64,000 nt of DNA from Cellulosimicrobium composti (GCF_009711085.1 NZ_WMKA01000012.1:1-64000); one strand, 5' to 3'; positions 17,218 through 26,039 are shown, counted from the stretch's first letter. Program-made: numbers and translations. The notes: generated by a model from the letters alone, not told the origin.

Positions 17218-17421
17218 TCACAGAGCCTGGATGTTCGCGGCCTGCGGGCCCTTGGGGCCCTGCGTGACGTCGAACGAGACGCTCTGGTTCTCCTCGAGCG
17301 AGCGGTAGCCGCTCGACTGGATCTCGCTGTAGTGGGCGAACACGTCGGCGGTGCCGTCCGAGGGGGCGATGAAGCCGAAGCCCTTCTCGGCGTTGAACCA
17401 CTTCACGGTGCCAGTAGCCAT
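17218..17421 (-). CDS. Cold-shock protein (CspA family)
   Basis: 67 residues beginning [20 protein letters not shown], with both RNA-binding motifs KGFGFIAP (RNP1) and VFAHYSEIQ (RNP2). It binds single-stranded RNA/DNA as an RNA chaperone. The reading frame stays open for another 170 codons upstream of this ATG. That extension holds a conserved-looking 60-codon stretch (see the entry at 17422-17740), but the canonical domain starts at this ATG. Confidence 0.95.
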   Translation of the reverse strand: MATGTVKWFNAEKGFGFIAPSDGTADVFAHYSEIQSSGYRSLEENQSVSFDVTQGPKGPQAANIQAL

Positions 17422-17740
17422 GGTGCTGTCTTCTCTCGTTGAAACGACGGTCCCGCGAGCGCGGGTCCGGATGCCGCGCCCCGCAGGGCGCCGACGGGTG
17501 TGGGGGCCGTCCCGGCGGTCTGCCGGGCGGCCGGGCGGGGCGGCCAGGTGGCGCCGCGCGTGATCGAGGACGGCGACGACGGTCACGGGGCGCGAGAAGC
17601 GGTCGTGGACCTGGAAGCCGTCGGGACGCCGGGTGACCAGACCTGCGTACTCGCCGTCCGCCGTCGCGACCCACAGGTCGTCGTCGGCGCGGCGCAGCAC
17701 GAGGTCGGGTGCGGGGACGGTCGTGACCGCGGAGGCGGTC
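17422..17740 (-). other. Coding-like segment in frame with and upstream of the cold-shock gene
   Basis: In the same frame as the cold-shock gene, without any stop between, the reverse strand encodes a segment beginning [20 protein letters not shown] and continuing [33 protein letters not shown]. It has strong GC3 and protein-like composition, and degrades about 30 codons before the csp ATG. No ATG or well-spaced GTG start is visible just before it. It may be an N-terminal domain of a longer cold-shock protein, or a small gene that lost its start and stop. The remainder of the 583-bp gap to 18004 holds nothing else I can support. Confidence 0.35.
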
Positions 17741-18004
17741 CCGAGGTCGTCACGCGGCCCGGGATGGACAAGGGTGGAAGAAAGGATGCTGTCTGCTCTC
17801 GCTCCGCCACACCGTGGGGCGGAGAATCGTCGGTGGCAGCGTCTGCTGCCCGGTGCGCGCGGTCCGTGCTCCGATGCTGAGGACCGAAGAGGCGCCGCGG
17901 AACGGGGTCCCACGACGCGAGCGCGACCTCCAGGGTACACGAGTGCGGGCCGCGCCCCTCACGCGGTGCGCACGGCGACGCTTGCCCGGGGCGATGATGG
18001 GCCT

Positions 18005-19279
18005 ATGACGACCTCACCGAACCCCGCCCGCGCCCTCCCCCGCACCGCCCGCCGCAGCGTCGCCGTCGTGAACGGCTACGTCGTGCCCGTGGCCTCCGAC
18101 CCGATCGAGAACGGGACCGTCCTCGTCGAGGACGGGATCATCACGGCCGTCGGCGCGGACGTCGTCGTGCCCGACGGCGTCCCGACCCTCGACGCGCGCG
18201 GCCGCTGGGTGCTGCCCGGGTTCGTCGAGGCGCACGCCCACATGGGCGTCATGGAGGAGGCCGAGGGCTGGGCCGGCAACGACACGAACGAGATGACCGA
18301 CCCGAACGGCGCGGCGCTGCGCGCGATCGACGCGATCAACGTCGAGGACGAGGGCTTCCGCGACGCGCTCGTCGGCGGCGTGACGAGCGCCGTCGTCAAG
18401 CCGGGCTCCGGCAACCCGATCGGCGGCCAGACGGTCGCGATCAAGACGTGGGGCGGCCGCACCGTCGACGAGCAGGTGATCCGCGAGTCGGTCTCCGTGA
18501 AGTCGGCGCTCGGCGAGAACCCCAAGCGCGTCTACGGGGACCAGAAGAAGACGCCGTCCACGCGCCTCGGGGTCGCGAAGGTCATCCGCGCCGCGTTCGT
18601 CGAGGCGCAGAACTACGCCGCCAAGCGCGACGCGGCCGAGGCCAAGGGCGAGCCGTTCGACCGCGACCTCGCCAAGGAGACCCTCGCGCGCGTCCTCGCG
18701 GGCGAGCTCTACTGGGACCAGCACACGCACCGCGCGGACGACATCGCCACGGCGCTGCGCCTCGCGGACGAGTTCGGCTACAAGCTGGTCGTCAACCACG
18801 GGACGGACGGCGCCGCCGTCGCGGACGTGCTCGCCGAGCGCGACGTCCCGGTGATCTTCGGCCCGCTGTTCACGTCGCGCTCCAAGATCGAGCTGCGCAA
18901 CCGCGACATCGCGAACCTCGGGGCGCTCGCCCGCGCGGGCGTGCGCGTCGCGATCACGACCGACCACCCCGTGGTGCCGATCAACTTCCTCGTGCACCAG
19001 GCGTCGCTCGCGGTGAAGGAGGGCCTCGACCGCGACACCGCGCTGCGCGCGCTCACGGTCAACCCGGCCGCGTTCCTCGGCCTCGACGACCGCGTCGGCG
19101 CGCTCGCGCCGGGCCTGGACGGCGACGTCGTCGTCTGGTCGGGCGACCCCCTCGACGTCAACGCCCGCGCCGAGCACGTGCTCGTCACGGGCACCGAGGT
19201 CTACACGTGGGACCCGGCGGCGGACGGCGGCCGCGGCGCCGGCCGCGTCGTCGAGCGGGGCGAGCGCTTCCGCGACTGA
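18005..19279 (+). CDS. Amidohydrolase (imidazolonepropionase-like)
   Basis: 424 residues with the metal-dependent hydrolase layout: an N-terminal beta sandwich (VVNGYVVPVASDPIENGTVL), the metal site motif GFVEAHAHMG near residue 75, further histidines in WDQHTHRADD and VVNHGTDG, and the catalytic aspartate in ITTDHPVVP near residue 320. It ends with the typical GALAPGLDGDVVVWSGDPLD. It probably hydrolyses a cyclic amide or dipeptide. The start has a GATGAT hexamer 6 bp before the ATG and no Shine-Dalgarno sequence, so it may be leaderless. Confidence 0.88.
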   Translation: MTTSPNPARALPRTARRSVAVVNGYVVPVASDPIENGTVLVEDGIITAVGADVVVPDGVPTLDARGRWVLPGFVEAHAHMGVMEEAEGWAGNDTNEMTDPNGAALRAIDAINVEDEGFRDALVGGVTSAVVKPGSGNPIGGQTVAIKTWGGRTVDEQVIRESVSVKSALGENPKRVYGDQKKTPSTRLGVAKVIRAAFVEAQNYAAKRDAAEAKGEPFDRDLAKETLARVLAGELYWDQHTHRADDIATALRLADEFGYKLVVNHGTDGAAVADVLAERDVPVIFGPLFTSRSKIELRNRDIANLGALARAGVRVAITTDHPVVPINFLVHQASLAVKEGLDRDTALRALTVNPAAFLGLDDRVGALAPGLDGDVVVWSGDPLDVNARAEHVLVTGTEVYTWDPAADGGRGAGRVVERGERFRD

Positions 19280-19347
19280 CCTCCCGCCCGCTCGTCGTCG
19301 TCCCGGCTCGCGTGGCACGATCCGGGACGGCGACGGACCATCGAGTC

Positions 19348-19770
19348 ATGCGCACCGGACCCGCAACCCGCCGTCGCCGCGCCGTGACCGGCCCGGCCCT
19401 CGCCCTCCTCGCCGCCGTCGGCACCGTCGCCGCGTGCTCCGGACCCGGCCCCGGGGAGAAGGACGTCGAGTACGACTCGCTCGACGCGCTCCACGAGGCC
19501 GCCACGACCGCGGGCCTGACCTGCCTGTCCTTCGTGCCCGAGGACTCGGGGACGCCCGACGTCGAGCTCGGCACGTGCGACGACACGACGCTCCTCGCGG
19601 TGTTCGCCGGCGGGGTGGAGGAGGCCGAGTTCCTCCGCCTCCTGCCCGTCGAGCCCTCGGAGGAGGAGCAGGCCGCACTCGCAGGGCCCAACTGGGTCGT
19701 CGTGGGCGACACCGGCGACCTGCTCGAGACCAAGGCCGGGATCGGCGGCGACTTCCTCTCCGACCGCTGA
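19348..19770 (+). CDS. Small hypothetical lipoprotein
   Basis: 140 residues with a basic start (MRTGPATRRRRAV), one hydrophobic segment and a lipobox TVAACSG near residue 30. The mature domain of about 110 residues is acidic with two further cysteines (GLTCLSF and LGTCDDT), possibly a disulfide. It is likely attached to the outer face of the membrane. No known domain recognised. It sits 68 bp after the amidohydrolase in the same direction. Confidence 0.7.
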   Translation: MRTGPATRRRRAVTGPALALLAAVGTVAACSGPGPGEKDVEYDSLDALHEAATTAGLTCLSFVPEDSGTPDVELGTCDDTTLLAVFAGGVEEAEFLRLLPVEPSEEEQAALAGPNWVVVGDTGDLLETKAGIGGDFLSDR

Positions 19771-19785
19771 CGCCGCGCGCCGTCG

Positions 19786-20193
19786 TCACCGCACGGCGGC
19801 GCACGCGACGCACGTCAGCGCCGTCGGGCGCGCCTCGAGCCGGCCCTCCGCGATGGGTCGCCCGCACGACGCGCAGACGCCGTAGGTGCCGGCGTCGAGA
19901 CGCGCGAGCGCGGCGTCGACCTCCTCGACCCGTGCCGCGGCGTCGCGCGCGAGCGCGTCGACCTGGGCGCGCTCGAACGCGATGGTCGCGCCGTCGGGGT
20001 CGTGCTCGTCGTCCGCGTTGGAGTCGCGCGAGGCCTCGACGATCCCCTCGACCTCGGCGCGCAGCGCGCGCAGCCGTCCCGTCGCCTCCGCGCGCACCGC
20101 GAGCAGGCGCTCGCGCACGGCCGCGTCGCGCCCCGCGGCGCCGCGACCTGTCGCGTCACCGGCTCCTGCTGCGTCGTCCGGACCTGCCGTCAT
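19786..20193 (-). CDS. DksA/TraR-type zinc finger protein
   Basis: 135 residues with an acidic, Ala-rich coiled-coil region (residues 25-95) and a C-terminal C4 zinc finger CASCGRPIAEGRLEARPTAL followed by TCVACAAVR. This is the DksA/TraR layout, with the coil that can enter the RNA polymerase secondary channel. In Actinobacteria such proteins may act on RNA polymerase or ribosomal promoters under stress. It is convergent with the lipoprotein gene, 15 bp between stops. Confidence 0.88.
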   Translation of the reverse strand: MTAGPDDAAGAGDATGRGAAGRDAAVRERLLAVRAEATGRLRALRAEVEGIVEASRDSNADDEHDPDGATIAFERAQVDALARDAAARVEEVDAALARLDAGTYGVCASCGRPIAEGRLEARPTALTCVACAAVR

Positions 20194-20382
20194 GCCGCTC
20201 CCCCCGACGTCGTGGACAGGGTGAAACCGCCCCGCGTGGGGACTCCTGCCCGTGCCCGGAGCATGACAGCGACGGGCGCCGGATGGAAGAGTGGAACCCG
20301 CCCGGCCGCCCCGGGCCCGCCGCCCGGTCTCGCCCCCGCGGCGCGCGACCGACGTCCCACGGCGAGACCACAGGGGGTCTGC

Positions 20383-21312
20383 ATGAGCACGGTCGTGGTC
20401 TTCGAGGCCTTCGGCGGCCCGGAGTCCCTCCGGGTCCAGGACGAGACGGTGGCCGCGCCCGGCCCCGGCCAGGTGCGCGTCGCCAACCGCGTCGTCGGGG
20501 TCAACCCGGCGGACGTCAAGAGGCTCGCCGGGGCGTTCGGAGGCCGCGTGCCCGGCGTGCTGGGGTTCGAGGCCGCGGGCGTGGTCGACGCCGTAGGACC
20601 CGACGTCCCCGACCTCGCCCCCGGCGACGAGGTCGTCTGGCACGGGACGGGGGCGCAGCGCGAGCTCTCCCTCGTGCGTGCCGACCACGTGCGGCGCACG
20701 CCGGCGTCCGTCGCGCCGGAGCAGGCGGCCGTGCTGCCCGTGGCCGCGGCGACGGCGTTCTCCGCGCTCGTCCAGGCCGACGTCGGCGAGGGCGACGTCG
20801 TGCTGCTGCACGGCGCGGCCGGCGGGGTCGGCTCGGCGGCGGTGCAGATCGCGACCGCGCTCGGCGCGCGCGTCGTGGGCACCGCGTCGCCCGCGAACCA
20901 CGACTACCTGCGCGGGCTCGGCGCCACGCCCGTCGCCTACGGACCTGGGCTCGTGGACGCCGTGCGCGCGCTGCCGGACGGCCTCGACGAGGTGAGCGTC
21001 GTCGTCGACCTCGTGGGCACGCCCGAGACGGTCGCCGCGACGGTCGCGCTGCTCGGCGAGGCCCTCGCGCCCGCCTCCCCCGACGACCCGCCGAGCGCGG
21101 TGACGATCGTCGGGTCGCAGGAATCGCGCGCCGCGGGGATCGTGGACAAGGTCGACGCGAAGGGCGCGCTGGACGAGGTGCTCGCGCTCGCGGAGGACGG
21201 GCGCCTGCGGGCCGAGATCTCCGCCCGGTACCCGCTCGCGGAGGCCGCGAGCGCGTTGCGCCGCGTCGCCGAGGGCCACGTCCGGGGCAAGGTCGTGCTC
21301 GACGTCCCCTGA
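20383..21312 (+). CDS. Zinc-type alcohol dehydrogenase-like / quinone oxidoreductase
   Basis: 309 residues of the medium-chain dehydrogenase/reductase family without the catalytic zinc ligands: a GroES-like N-domain (GVNPADVKRLAG, GFEAAGVVDAVG) and a Rossmann domain with LLHGAAGGVGSAAVQIA near residue 145 for NADPH. It belongs to the NADPH:quinone reductase subgroup. The ATG follows the sequence AGGGGGTCTGC and is a good start. A lipoprotein gene follows 134 bp downstream. Confidence 0.9.
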   Translation: MSTVVVFEAFGGPESLRVQDETVAAPGPGQVRVANRVVGVNPADVKRLAGAFGGRVPGVLGFEAAGVVDAVGPDVPDLAPGDEVVWHGTGAQRELSLVRADHVRRTPASVAPEQAAVLPVAAATAFSALVQADVGEGDVVLLHGAAGGVGSAAVQIATALGARVVGTASPANHDYLRGLGATPVAYGPGLVDAVRALPDGLDEVSVVVDLVGTPETVAATVALLGEALAPASPDDPPSAVTIVGSQESRAAGIVDKVDAKGALDEVLALAEDGRLRAEISARYPLAEAASALRRVAEGHVRGKVVLDVP

Positions 21313-21446
21313 GCACGCGGCGGTTCCCGGACGTTGTGACGCTGCGCACAAGGTTCTCGGGTGATCGGCGAGTTCTCGCGGGTCGGGCACCGTGCCCCGC
21401 CCTATTTTCTTGCGCCGCCCGTGCGGGACGGTGTGCAATCGTTAGC

Positions 21447-21908
21447 ATGCGTAAGTTTCTTGCCGCTACCGCGGCGCTCTCCTGTGCCCTCCTGCTGGCG
21501 TCCTGCGCCTCGCCGACCGACCCGGCGAGCGACGACGCGGCGACCCCCGAGACCACGACCACGACCGAGGCGGCCCCCGAGGTGACGCCCACCGTCGTCG
21601 CCGTGACGACCACGTGCAACACGTTCTACAGCGGCGAGTACTCCGCCGAGCGCCTCGTCGCCGAGACGACGCCGCTCCTCCAGACCCCCGAGGACGAGGA
21701 GGCCGCCGCCGCGATCTACACGACGCGCGAGCGCCTCGTCGCCGTCCAGAACTTCGCGGACCCCGAGCTCCAGGAGAACCTCAACGGCATCAAGGCGCCG
21801 TTCGAGGCCGCCGTCCAGGGTGAGACCATCTCCACCGCCGGTCTCCAGGAGTCCCTCGACGCCTTCCGCGCGCAGTGCGAGGAGGCCGGGTACGCGTTCG
21901 CGTCCTGA
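21447..21908 (+). CDS. Hypothetical lipoprotein
   Basis: 153 residues: a signal peptide with the lipobox LLASCAS near residue 20, a Thr/Glu/Pro-rich linker (TPETTTTTEAAPEVTPT), and a soluble helical domain of about 100 residues with cysteines in TTTCNTFYSGEY and AQCEEAG. No known domain recognised. It has its own upstream region with lower GC (TATTTTCTTGC near 21412) and a strong downstream terminator, so it is probably monocistronic. Confidence 0.72.
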   Translation: MRKFLAATAALSCALLLASCASPTDPASDDAATPETTTTTEAAPEVTPTVVAVTTTCNTFYSGEYSAERLVAETTPLLQTPEDEEAAAAIYTTRERLVAVQNFADPELQENLNGIKAPFEAAVQGETISTAGLQESLDAFRAQCEEAGYAFAS

Positions 21909-21927
21909 GCCCCGCGCCGCGGTCCGG

Positions 21928-21958
21928 GCGGCCCGTCCCTCGTCGAGGGACGGGCCGC
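21928..21958. terminator. Hairpin terminator after the lipoprotein gene
   Basis: A perfect 14-bp stem GCGGCCCGTCCCTC / GAGGGACGGGCCGC with a 3-nt loop lies 20 bp after the stop codon at 21908. Confidence 0.85.
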
Positions 21959-22018
21959 TCGCGCGTTCCCGGAGGTCTCGTGCGCGCGGGGCGAGGCGGC
22001 GCGTGGGAGCATCCGACC

Positions 22019-22501
22019 ATGCCCGTCGTCGAGTCCTCGCTCGTGGTCCCCGTCGACCCCGCGACCGCGTTCGCGGTCTCGCAGACGACCGGTGACGTCC
22101 GGCTGCGCTGGGACCCGTTCGTGCGGCACCAGCGCTTCCTGGACGGCGCGACCGCGCCCGCGAAGGGCGTGCGCACGTTCACCCGGCACCGCAGCGGCCT
22201 GTCGATGGTGAGCGAGTACGTCTCCTACAACCCGCCGACCAACGTCGGGATGCGCATGGTGCGCGGCTCGTGGTTCTTCGAGAACCTCGCGGGCGGCTGG
22301 CGGTTCGCGCCCGACCCGTCCGGCGGCGGCACGCGCGCGACGTGGCGGTACAGCTTCCGCTGCCGACCCCGCTGGCTCGCCCCGGTCGCCGAGCGCGTCG
22401 GGTCGTGGGTGCTCGGCCGGGACATCGACCGGCGCATCGCCGGGTTCGCGCGCGGCTGCGCGGACCCGGTCGTGCTCGCGGCGGCGCGCGGCGACGCCTG
22501 A
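22019..22501 (+). CDS. SRPBCC family protein
   Basis: 160 residues in the START/Bet v 1-like pattern: an N-terminal strand (VESSLVVPVDPATAFAVSQT), a helix turn, alternating strands (FTRHRSGLSMVSEYVSY, TRATWRYSFRCRP) and a long C-terminal helix (RIAGFARGCADPVVLAAAR). Members bind lipophilic ligands or act as polyketide cyclase-like enzymes. No active-site call is possible. It is convergent with the sigma factor operon. Confidence 0.82.
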   Translation: MPVVESSLVVPVDPATAFAVSQTTGDVRLRWDPFVRHQRFLDGATAPAKGVRTFTRHRSGLSMVSEYVSYNPPTNVGMRMVRGSWFFENLAGGWRFAPDPSGGGTRATWRYSFRCRPRWLAPVAERVGSWVLGRDIDRRIAGFARGCADPVVLAAARGDA

Positions 22502-22520
22502 GGCACGACGGCCGGGCCGC

Positions 22521-23393
22521 TCACCGCGCCAGCGCGGCCGCCTCCTCGACCCCGCCGAGCTTGTGCGGGTTCGCCACCGCGAACAGGCGCGTGATCCGGC
22601 CGTCCTCGACCGTCACCGCGACCGCGGTCGCCAGCTCGCCGTCGAGCGCGAGGCGCAACCCGGGCGAGCCGTTGATCCACACGGGCTCGACCGTGACCGC
22701 GCCCGGGGACGTGCGCAGCCCGGCCAGGAGTGCCGTCGCGACGCGCCGGGCACCCACGACGGGCCTGCGTGCCGCCCGGGCCAGACCACCGCCGTCGGCG
22801 ACGGCGACGACGTCGGGTGCGAGCACGTCGAGGAGCCCCTGGAGGTCGCCCGAGAGGACCGCGTCGAGGAACCGCTCGACGACGCGCTGCTGCTCCGTGC
22901 GGTCGACCGCGACGCGGGGGCGGCGCGCGGCGACGTGGCCCCGCGCCCGGTGCGCGACCTGCCGCACCGCAGCCGGCGACTTGCCGACGGCCTCGGCGAT
23001 CTCGTCGAACGGCACGTCGAACACCTCGCGCAGGACGAACACCGCGCGCTCCGTGGGCCCGAGCGTCTCGAGCACGGTGAGCATCGCCATCGAGACGCTC
23101 TCGGCGAGCTCGACGTCCTCCGCGACGTCCGGCGTCGTGAGCAGGGGCTCCGGCAGCCACTCCCCCACGTAGTCCTCGCGGCGGCGCGCGAGGGTCCGGA
23201 GCCGGTTGAGCGACTGCCGCGTGACGATCCGCACGAGGTACGCGCGCGGGTCGCGCACCTCGGCGTGGTCGACGTCCGCCCACCGCAGCCACGTCTCCTG
23301 CACGACGTCCTCCGCGTCGGCCGCCGAGCCGAGCAGCTCGTAGGCGACGGTGAAGAGCAGGCTGCGGTGGCGGACGAACGGGTCGTCCGTCAT
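22521..23393 (-). CDS. sigJ: RNA polymerase sigma factor SigJ-like (ECF41)
   Basis: 290 residues with sigma region 2 (residues 5-75, AEDVVQETWLRW), region 4 (about 115-165, LREVFDVPFDEIAEAVGKSP) and a C-terminal SnoaL-like domain. The two ECF41 hallmarks are present: DGGG (VAVADGGGLARAA) and the NPDKL-like VANPHKLGG near the end, which in this group tune sigma activity. Its ATG overlaps the stop of the carboxymuconolactone decarboxylase gene (ATGA), the classic ECF41 partner. The C-domain probably senses a small molecule. Confidence 0.93.
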   Translation of the reverse strand: MTDDPFVRHRSLLFTVAYELLGSAADAEDVVQETWLRWADVDHAEVRDPRAYLVRIVTRQSLNRLRTLARRREDYVGEWLPEPLLTTPDVAEDVELAESVSMAMLTVLETLGPTERAVFVLREVFDVPFDEIAEAVGKSPAAVRQVAHRARGHVAARRPRVAVDRTEQQRVVERFLDAVLSGDLQGLLDVLAPDVVAVADGGGLARAARRPVVGARRVATALLAGLRTSPGAVTVEPVWINGSPGLRLALDGELATAVAVTVEDGRITRLFAVANPHKLGGVEEAAALAR

Positions 23394-23980
23394 GCGTCCG
23401 ACCCTACGGCGCCCGCGGAGCGGGCGGGCAGCGGCGGCAGGCCGCAGGACGCGGCGAACTGCTCGGACCGGATGCCGAGAGCGACGTTGGACCGCGCCGT
23501 GGCGTTCATCAGCCCGACGCGCGCGGAGAGCTCGACGAGACCCGCCGGACCGAGGTCCGCGAGCAGCGCCTCGGACAGCTCGTCCGTGACGGCGGGCGGG
23601 GTCTGGCTCATCGCCTCCGCGTACTCCATGACGCGTCGCTCGACGGGCGTGAACACGGCGGACTCGCGCCAGCGCGGGACCTCGCGGGCTTTGACCTCGT
23701 CGAGACCCTCGTCGTGCGACCGGAAGTAGTGCAGGTCGAGGCAGAACTCGCACCCGACCGTCGCGGCCGACGCCATCACCGCGTACGTCGCGAGGTCCGG
23801 GTCCAGGCGGTCCCACTTCTCCGACCTCCGCCCCACGCCCATGAGGTCCTTGAAGACCGCGGGGTGGTGCCACAGCACGCCGATCGAGTCGGGTACGTGC
23901 CCGAGCATCGCGCGGGTCGCACGCTTGACCACGGAGCCGTACAGCCCGGTGACCTCGGTGGGCGGCACTCGTGTCGTCAT
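23390..23980 (-). CDS. Carboxymuconolactone decarboxylase family protein
   Basis: 196 residues of the AhpD/CMD fold with the catalytic CxxC-H motif in TVGCEFCLDLHYF near residue 80, and family patterns HPAVFKDL and SARVGLMNATARSNVALG. Proteins of this type reduce peroxides or act as decarboxylases. They form the conserved neighbour and probable target of ECF41 sigma factors. It is first in a two-gene operon with the sigma factor and has a TGTCACA element upstream. Ribosome site AGGAGGAG precedes the ATG. Confidence 0.93.
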   Translation of the reverse strand: MTTRVPPTEVTGLYGSVVKRATRAMLGHVPDSIGVLWHHPAVFKDLMGVGRRSEKWDRLDPDLATYAVMASAATVGCEFCLDLHYFRSHDEGLDEVKAREVPRWRESAVFTPVERRVMEYAEAMSQTPPAVTDELSEALLADLGPAGLVELSARVGLMNATARSNVALGIRSEQFAASCGLPPLPARSAGAVGSDA

Positions 23981-24023
23981 GTCTCCTCCTGATGGGTCCG
24001 TGTGGGGTGGTGGACGCGCATGA

Positions 24024-24050
24024 GACACCGGCCGGCGGACGCGTGTGACA
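24024..24050 (-). promoter_or_regulatory. Candidate ECF41-dependent promoter
   Basis: On the reverse strand a perfect TGTCACA -35 (24050-24044) is followed after 16 bp by TGTC (24027-24024), one base off the ECF41 -10 CGTC. The expected transcript start is about 35 nt before the CMD gene. The element sits exactly where an autoregulated CMD-sigJ operon promoter should be. Confidence 0.6.
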
Positions 24051-24106
24051 CCTGAGGACGACGACGTACGGCACCCCGGTCGGACGCGGCCCGGCCCGCC
24101 GCGGCG

Positions 24107-24112
24107 TAGCGT
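24107..24112 (+). promoter_or_regulatory. -10-like hexamer of a leaderless histidine kinase transcript
   Basis: TAGCGT ends 7 bp before the ATG at 24120 and no Shine-Dalgarno sequence is present, the layout of leaderless mRNAs. Confidence 0.4.
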
Positions 24113-24119
24113 GCGTCGC

Positions 24120-25358
24120 ATGGGCCCGCTCGACCGTCGCCGCCCCCGGGTGTTCCTCGCCGTGGTGCTCGCGGTGGTCTCGCTCGTCGGGACGGTCGGC
24201 GCGACGCACGGGCAGCCGTCGGCGCGACCGCTCGACCTCGCCGCGGTCGGCCTGCTCCTCGTGTCCCCGCTCGTGCTCGTGCTCCTCGTCCCGCGTCCGG
24301 CGGTCGCCGTCGTCGTGTCGGTCGGTGCGGCCGGGGTCTTCCTCGTCGCCGGGTACGCGTGGGGGCCGGTCCTCGCGGGGCCGGTCGGCGTGCTCGTGGG
24401 CGTGCTCCTCACCGGGCCGGCGGAGCGCGCGCGGCGCGTGGCGTGGGGCGGCGCCGTGCTGCTCGCGGGCGCCGTCGTCGCGGCGGCGGCCCTGCGCCCG
24501 GACTCGCCGCCGCGCGCGACGCTGCTCGGCGGGACGGCGTGGACCGTCGTCGTGCTCCTCGTCGCCGGGGCGGTCCGCGACCGGGCGGCCCGCATCGCGG
24601 CGGCGCGCGAGGCCGACCGGGTCGCGCGCGCCGAGCGGGAGCGCACCGCCGTCGCGGACGAGCGCCTGCGGATCGCGCGCGAGGTGCACGACGTGCTCGC
24701 GCACTCGCTGTCCGCGATCACCGTGCAGGCCGGCGTCGGGCTGCACCTGCTGGACCGCGACCCCGACCAGGCGCGCAGCGCGCTCGCAGCGATCCGCACG
24801 ACGAGCGCCGAGGCGCTCGACGAGGTGCGCGCGGTGCTCGGCGTGGTGCGGGGCGACGGCGGGGACGGCGCCCCGCTCGCCCCGACGTGGGACCTCGCGG
24901 CCCTGCCGCGGCTCGTGCAGCAGGCGGAGGCGGGCGGCGTCGCGGTCGTGCTCGACGTGGACGACGCCGCAGCCGACCTGCCCGACCGGCTCGCGGGCGT
25001 CGTCTACCGCGTCGTGCAGGAGTCGCTGACGAACGTGCGGCGCCATGCGCTCGACGCGACGCGCGCGGAGGTCCGGGTGCGGGCGCGGCCCGGCCCGGAG
25101 GGCGCCGTGACGGTGACCGTGACGGACGACGGCGCCGCCGCGTCGTCCGGCGCCGAGCCGGGGTACGGGCTGCGCGGCATGCGCGAACGGGTCGAGAGCG
25201 TGCGCGGCACGCTCGACGCCGGGCCCGTGCCGGACGCGGCAGGGTCTGGACGCGGCTTCCGGGTGCGGGCAGTCTTTCCCTGGCCGGGCACGACGCCCGC
25301 GCCGGGCACGACCGGACGGCCCGAGGAGGCGCCGCACCGGGCCGAGGAGGCACCATGA
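24120..25358 (+). CDS. Two-component sensor histidine kinase (NarL-type, HisKA_3)
   Basis: 412 residues: five to six membrane helices in residues 10-150, then the HisKA_3 dimerisation/phosphoacceptor box with His in IAREVHDVLAHSLSAITVQA near residue 195. A HATPase_c domain follows (N-box ESLTNVRRHA, G-box GYGLRGMRERVESV). There is no large extracellular sensor loop, so the signal is probably sensed in the membrane. The stop overlaps the start of the response regulator (ATGA at 25355-25358), so the pair is translationally coupled. Confidence 0.93.
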   Translation: MGPLDRRRPRVFLAVVLAVVSLVGTVGATHGQPSARPLDLAAVGLLLVSPLVLVLLVPRPAVAVVVSVGAAGVFLVAGYAWGPVLAGPVGVLVGVLLTGPAERARRVAWGGAVLLAGAVVAAAALRPDSPPRATLLGGTAWTVVVLLVAGAVRDRAARIAAAREADRVARAERERTAVADERLRIAREVHDVLAHSLSAITVQAGVGLHLLDRDPDQARSALAAIRTTSAEALDEVRAVLGVVRGDGGDGAPLAPTWDLAALPRLVQQAEAGGVAVVLDVDDAAADLPDRLAGVVYRVVQESLTNVRRHALDATRAEVRVRARPGPEGAVTVTVTDDGAAASSGAEPGYGLRGMRERVESVRGTLDAGPVPDAAGSGRGFRVRAVFPWPGTTPAPGTTGRPEEAPHRAEEAP

Positions 25359-26020
25359 TCGACGTCGTGCTGGCCGACGACCAGGCGCTCGTGCGCGGCG
25401 GGTTCCGTGCGCTCATCGACTCCGAGGACGACATGCGCGTCGTCGCCGAGGCCGCGACCGGCGACGACGCCGTCCGCCTCGCGCTCGAGCACCTGCCCGA
25501 CGTGGTGCTCATGGACATCCGCATGCCCGGGCTCGACGGGCTGGAGGCGACCCGGCGCATCGTCGCCGACCGCGCGGCGTCGCACGTGCACGTCGTGGTC
25601 GTCACGACGTTCGAGCTCGACGAGTACGTGACGGACGCGATCCGCGGCGGCGCGAGCGGGTTCCTCGTCAAGGACACCGAGCCCGTCGACCTCGTGCGCG
25701 CGGTGCGCGTCGCGGCCCGCGGCGACGCGCTGCTGTCGCCCACGGTGACCCGGCGCCTGCTGTCCCGGGTCGCGGACGCGACGCGCACCGTCGGGCCCGT
25801 TCCGGGCGTCGGCGACCTCACGCCGCGCGAGCGCGAGGTGCTCGTCGAGGTCGCGGGCGGGCTGTCGAACGAGGAGATCGCCGGGACGCTCTACCTGTCC
25901 GAGTCGACCGTGAAGACGCACGTGTCGCGCGTCATGGCGAAGGTCGGCGCGCGCGACCGCGCCCAGCTCGTCGTCGCGGCCTACGAGTCCGGCCTCGTGC
26001 GGCCCGGCTGGGCCGGCTGA
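25355..26020 (+). CDS. Response regulator, NarL/LuxR family
   Basis: 221 residues with a receiver domain (acidic pair DD at residues 8-9, phosphoacceptor Asp in VVLMDIRMPGLDG near residue 54, Lys in FLVKDTEP near residue 105) and a C-terminal LuxR helix-turn-helix (LTPREREVLVEVAGGLSNEE, STVKTHVSRVMAKVGARDR). It partners the kinase just upstream. Target genes are not evident; the ECF41 operon lies on the other side of the kinase. Confidence 0.95.
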   Translation: MIDVVLADDQALVRGGFRALIDSEDDMRVVAEAATGDDAVRLALEHLPDVVLMDIRMPGLDGLEATRRIVADRAASHVHVVVVTTFELDEYVTDAIRGGASGFLVKDTEPVDLVRAVRVAARGDALLSPTVTRRLLSRVADATRTVGPVPGVGDLTPREREVLVEVAGGLSNEEIAGTLYLSESTVKTHVSRVMAKVGARDRAQLVVAAYESGLVRPGWAG

Positions 26021-26039
26021 CCCGCCCGCACGAGACCGG

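Noticed and set aside
24013-24016. CGTC as the -10 of the ECF41 promoter
   Set aside because: It is 27 bp from TGTCACA, too far. TGTC at 24024-24027 has the right spacing.
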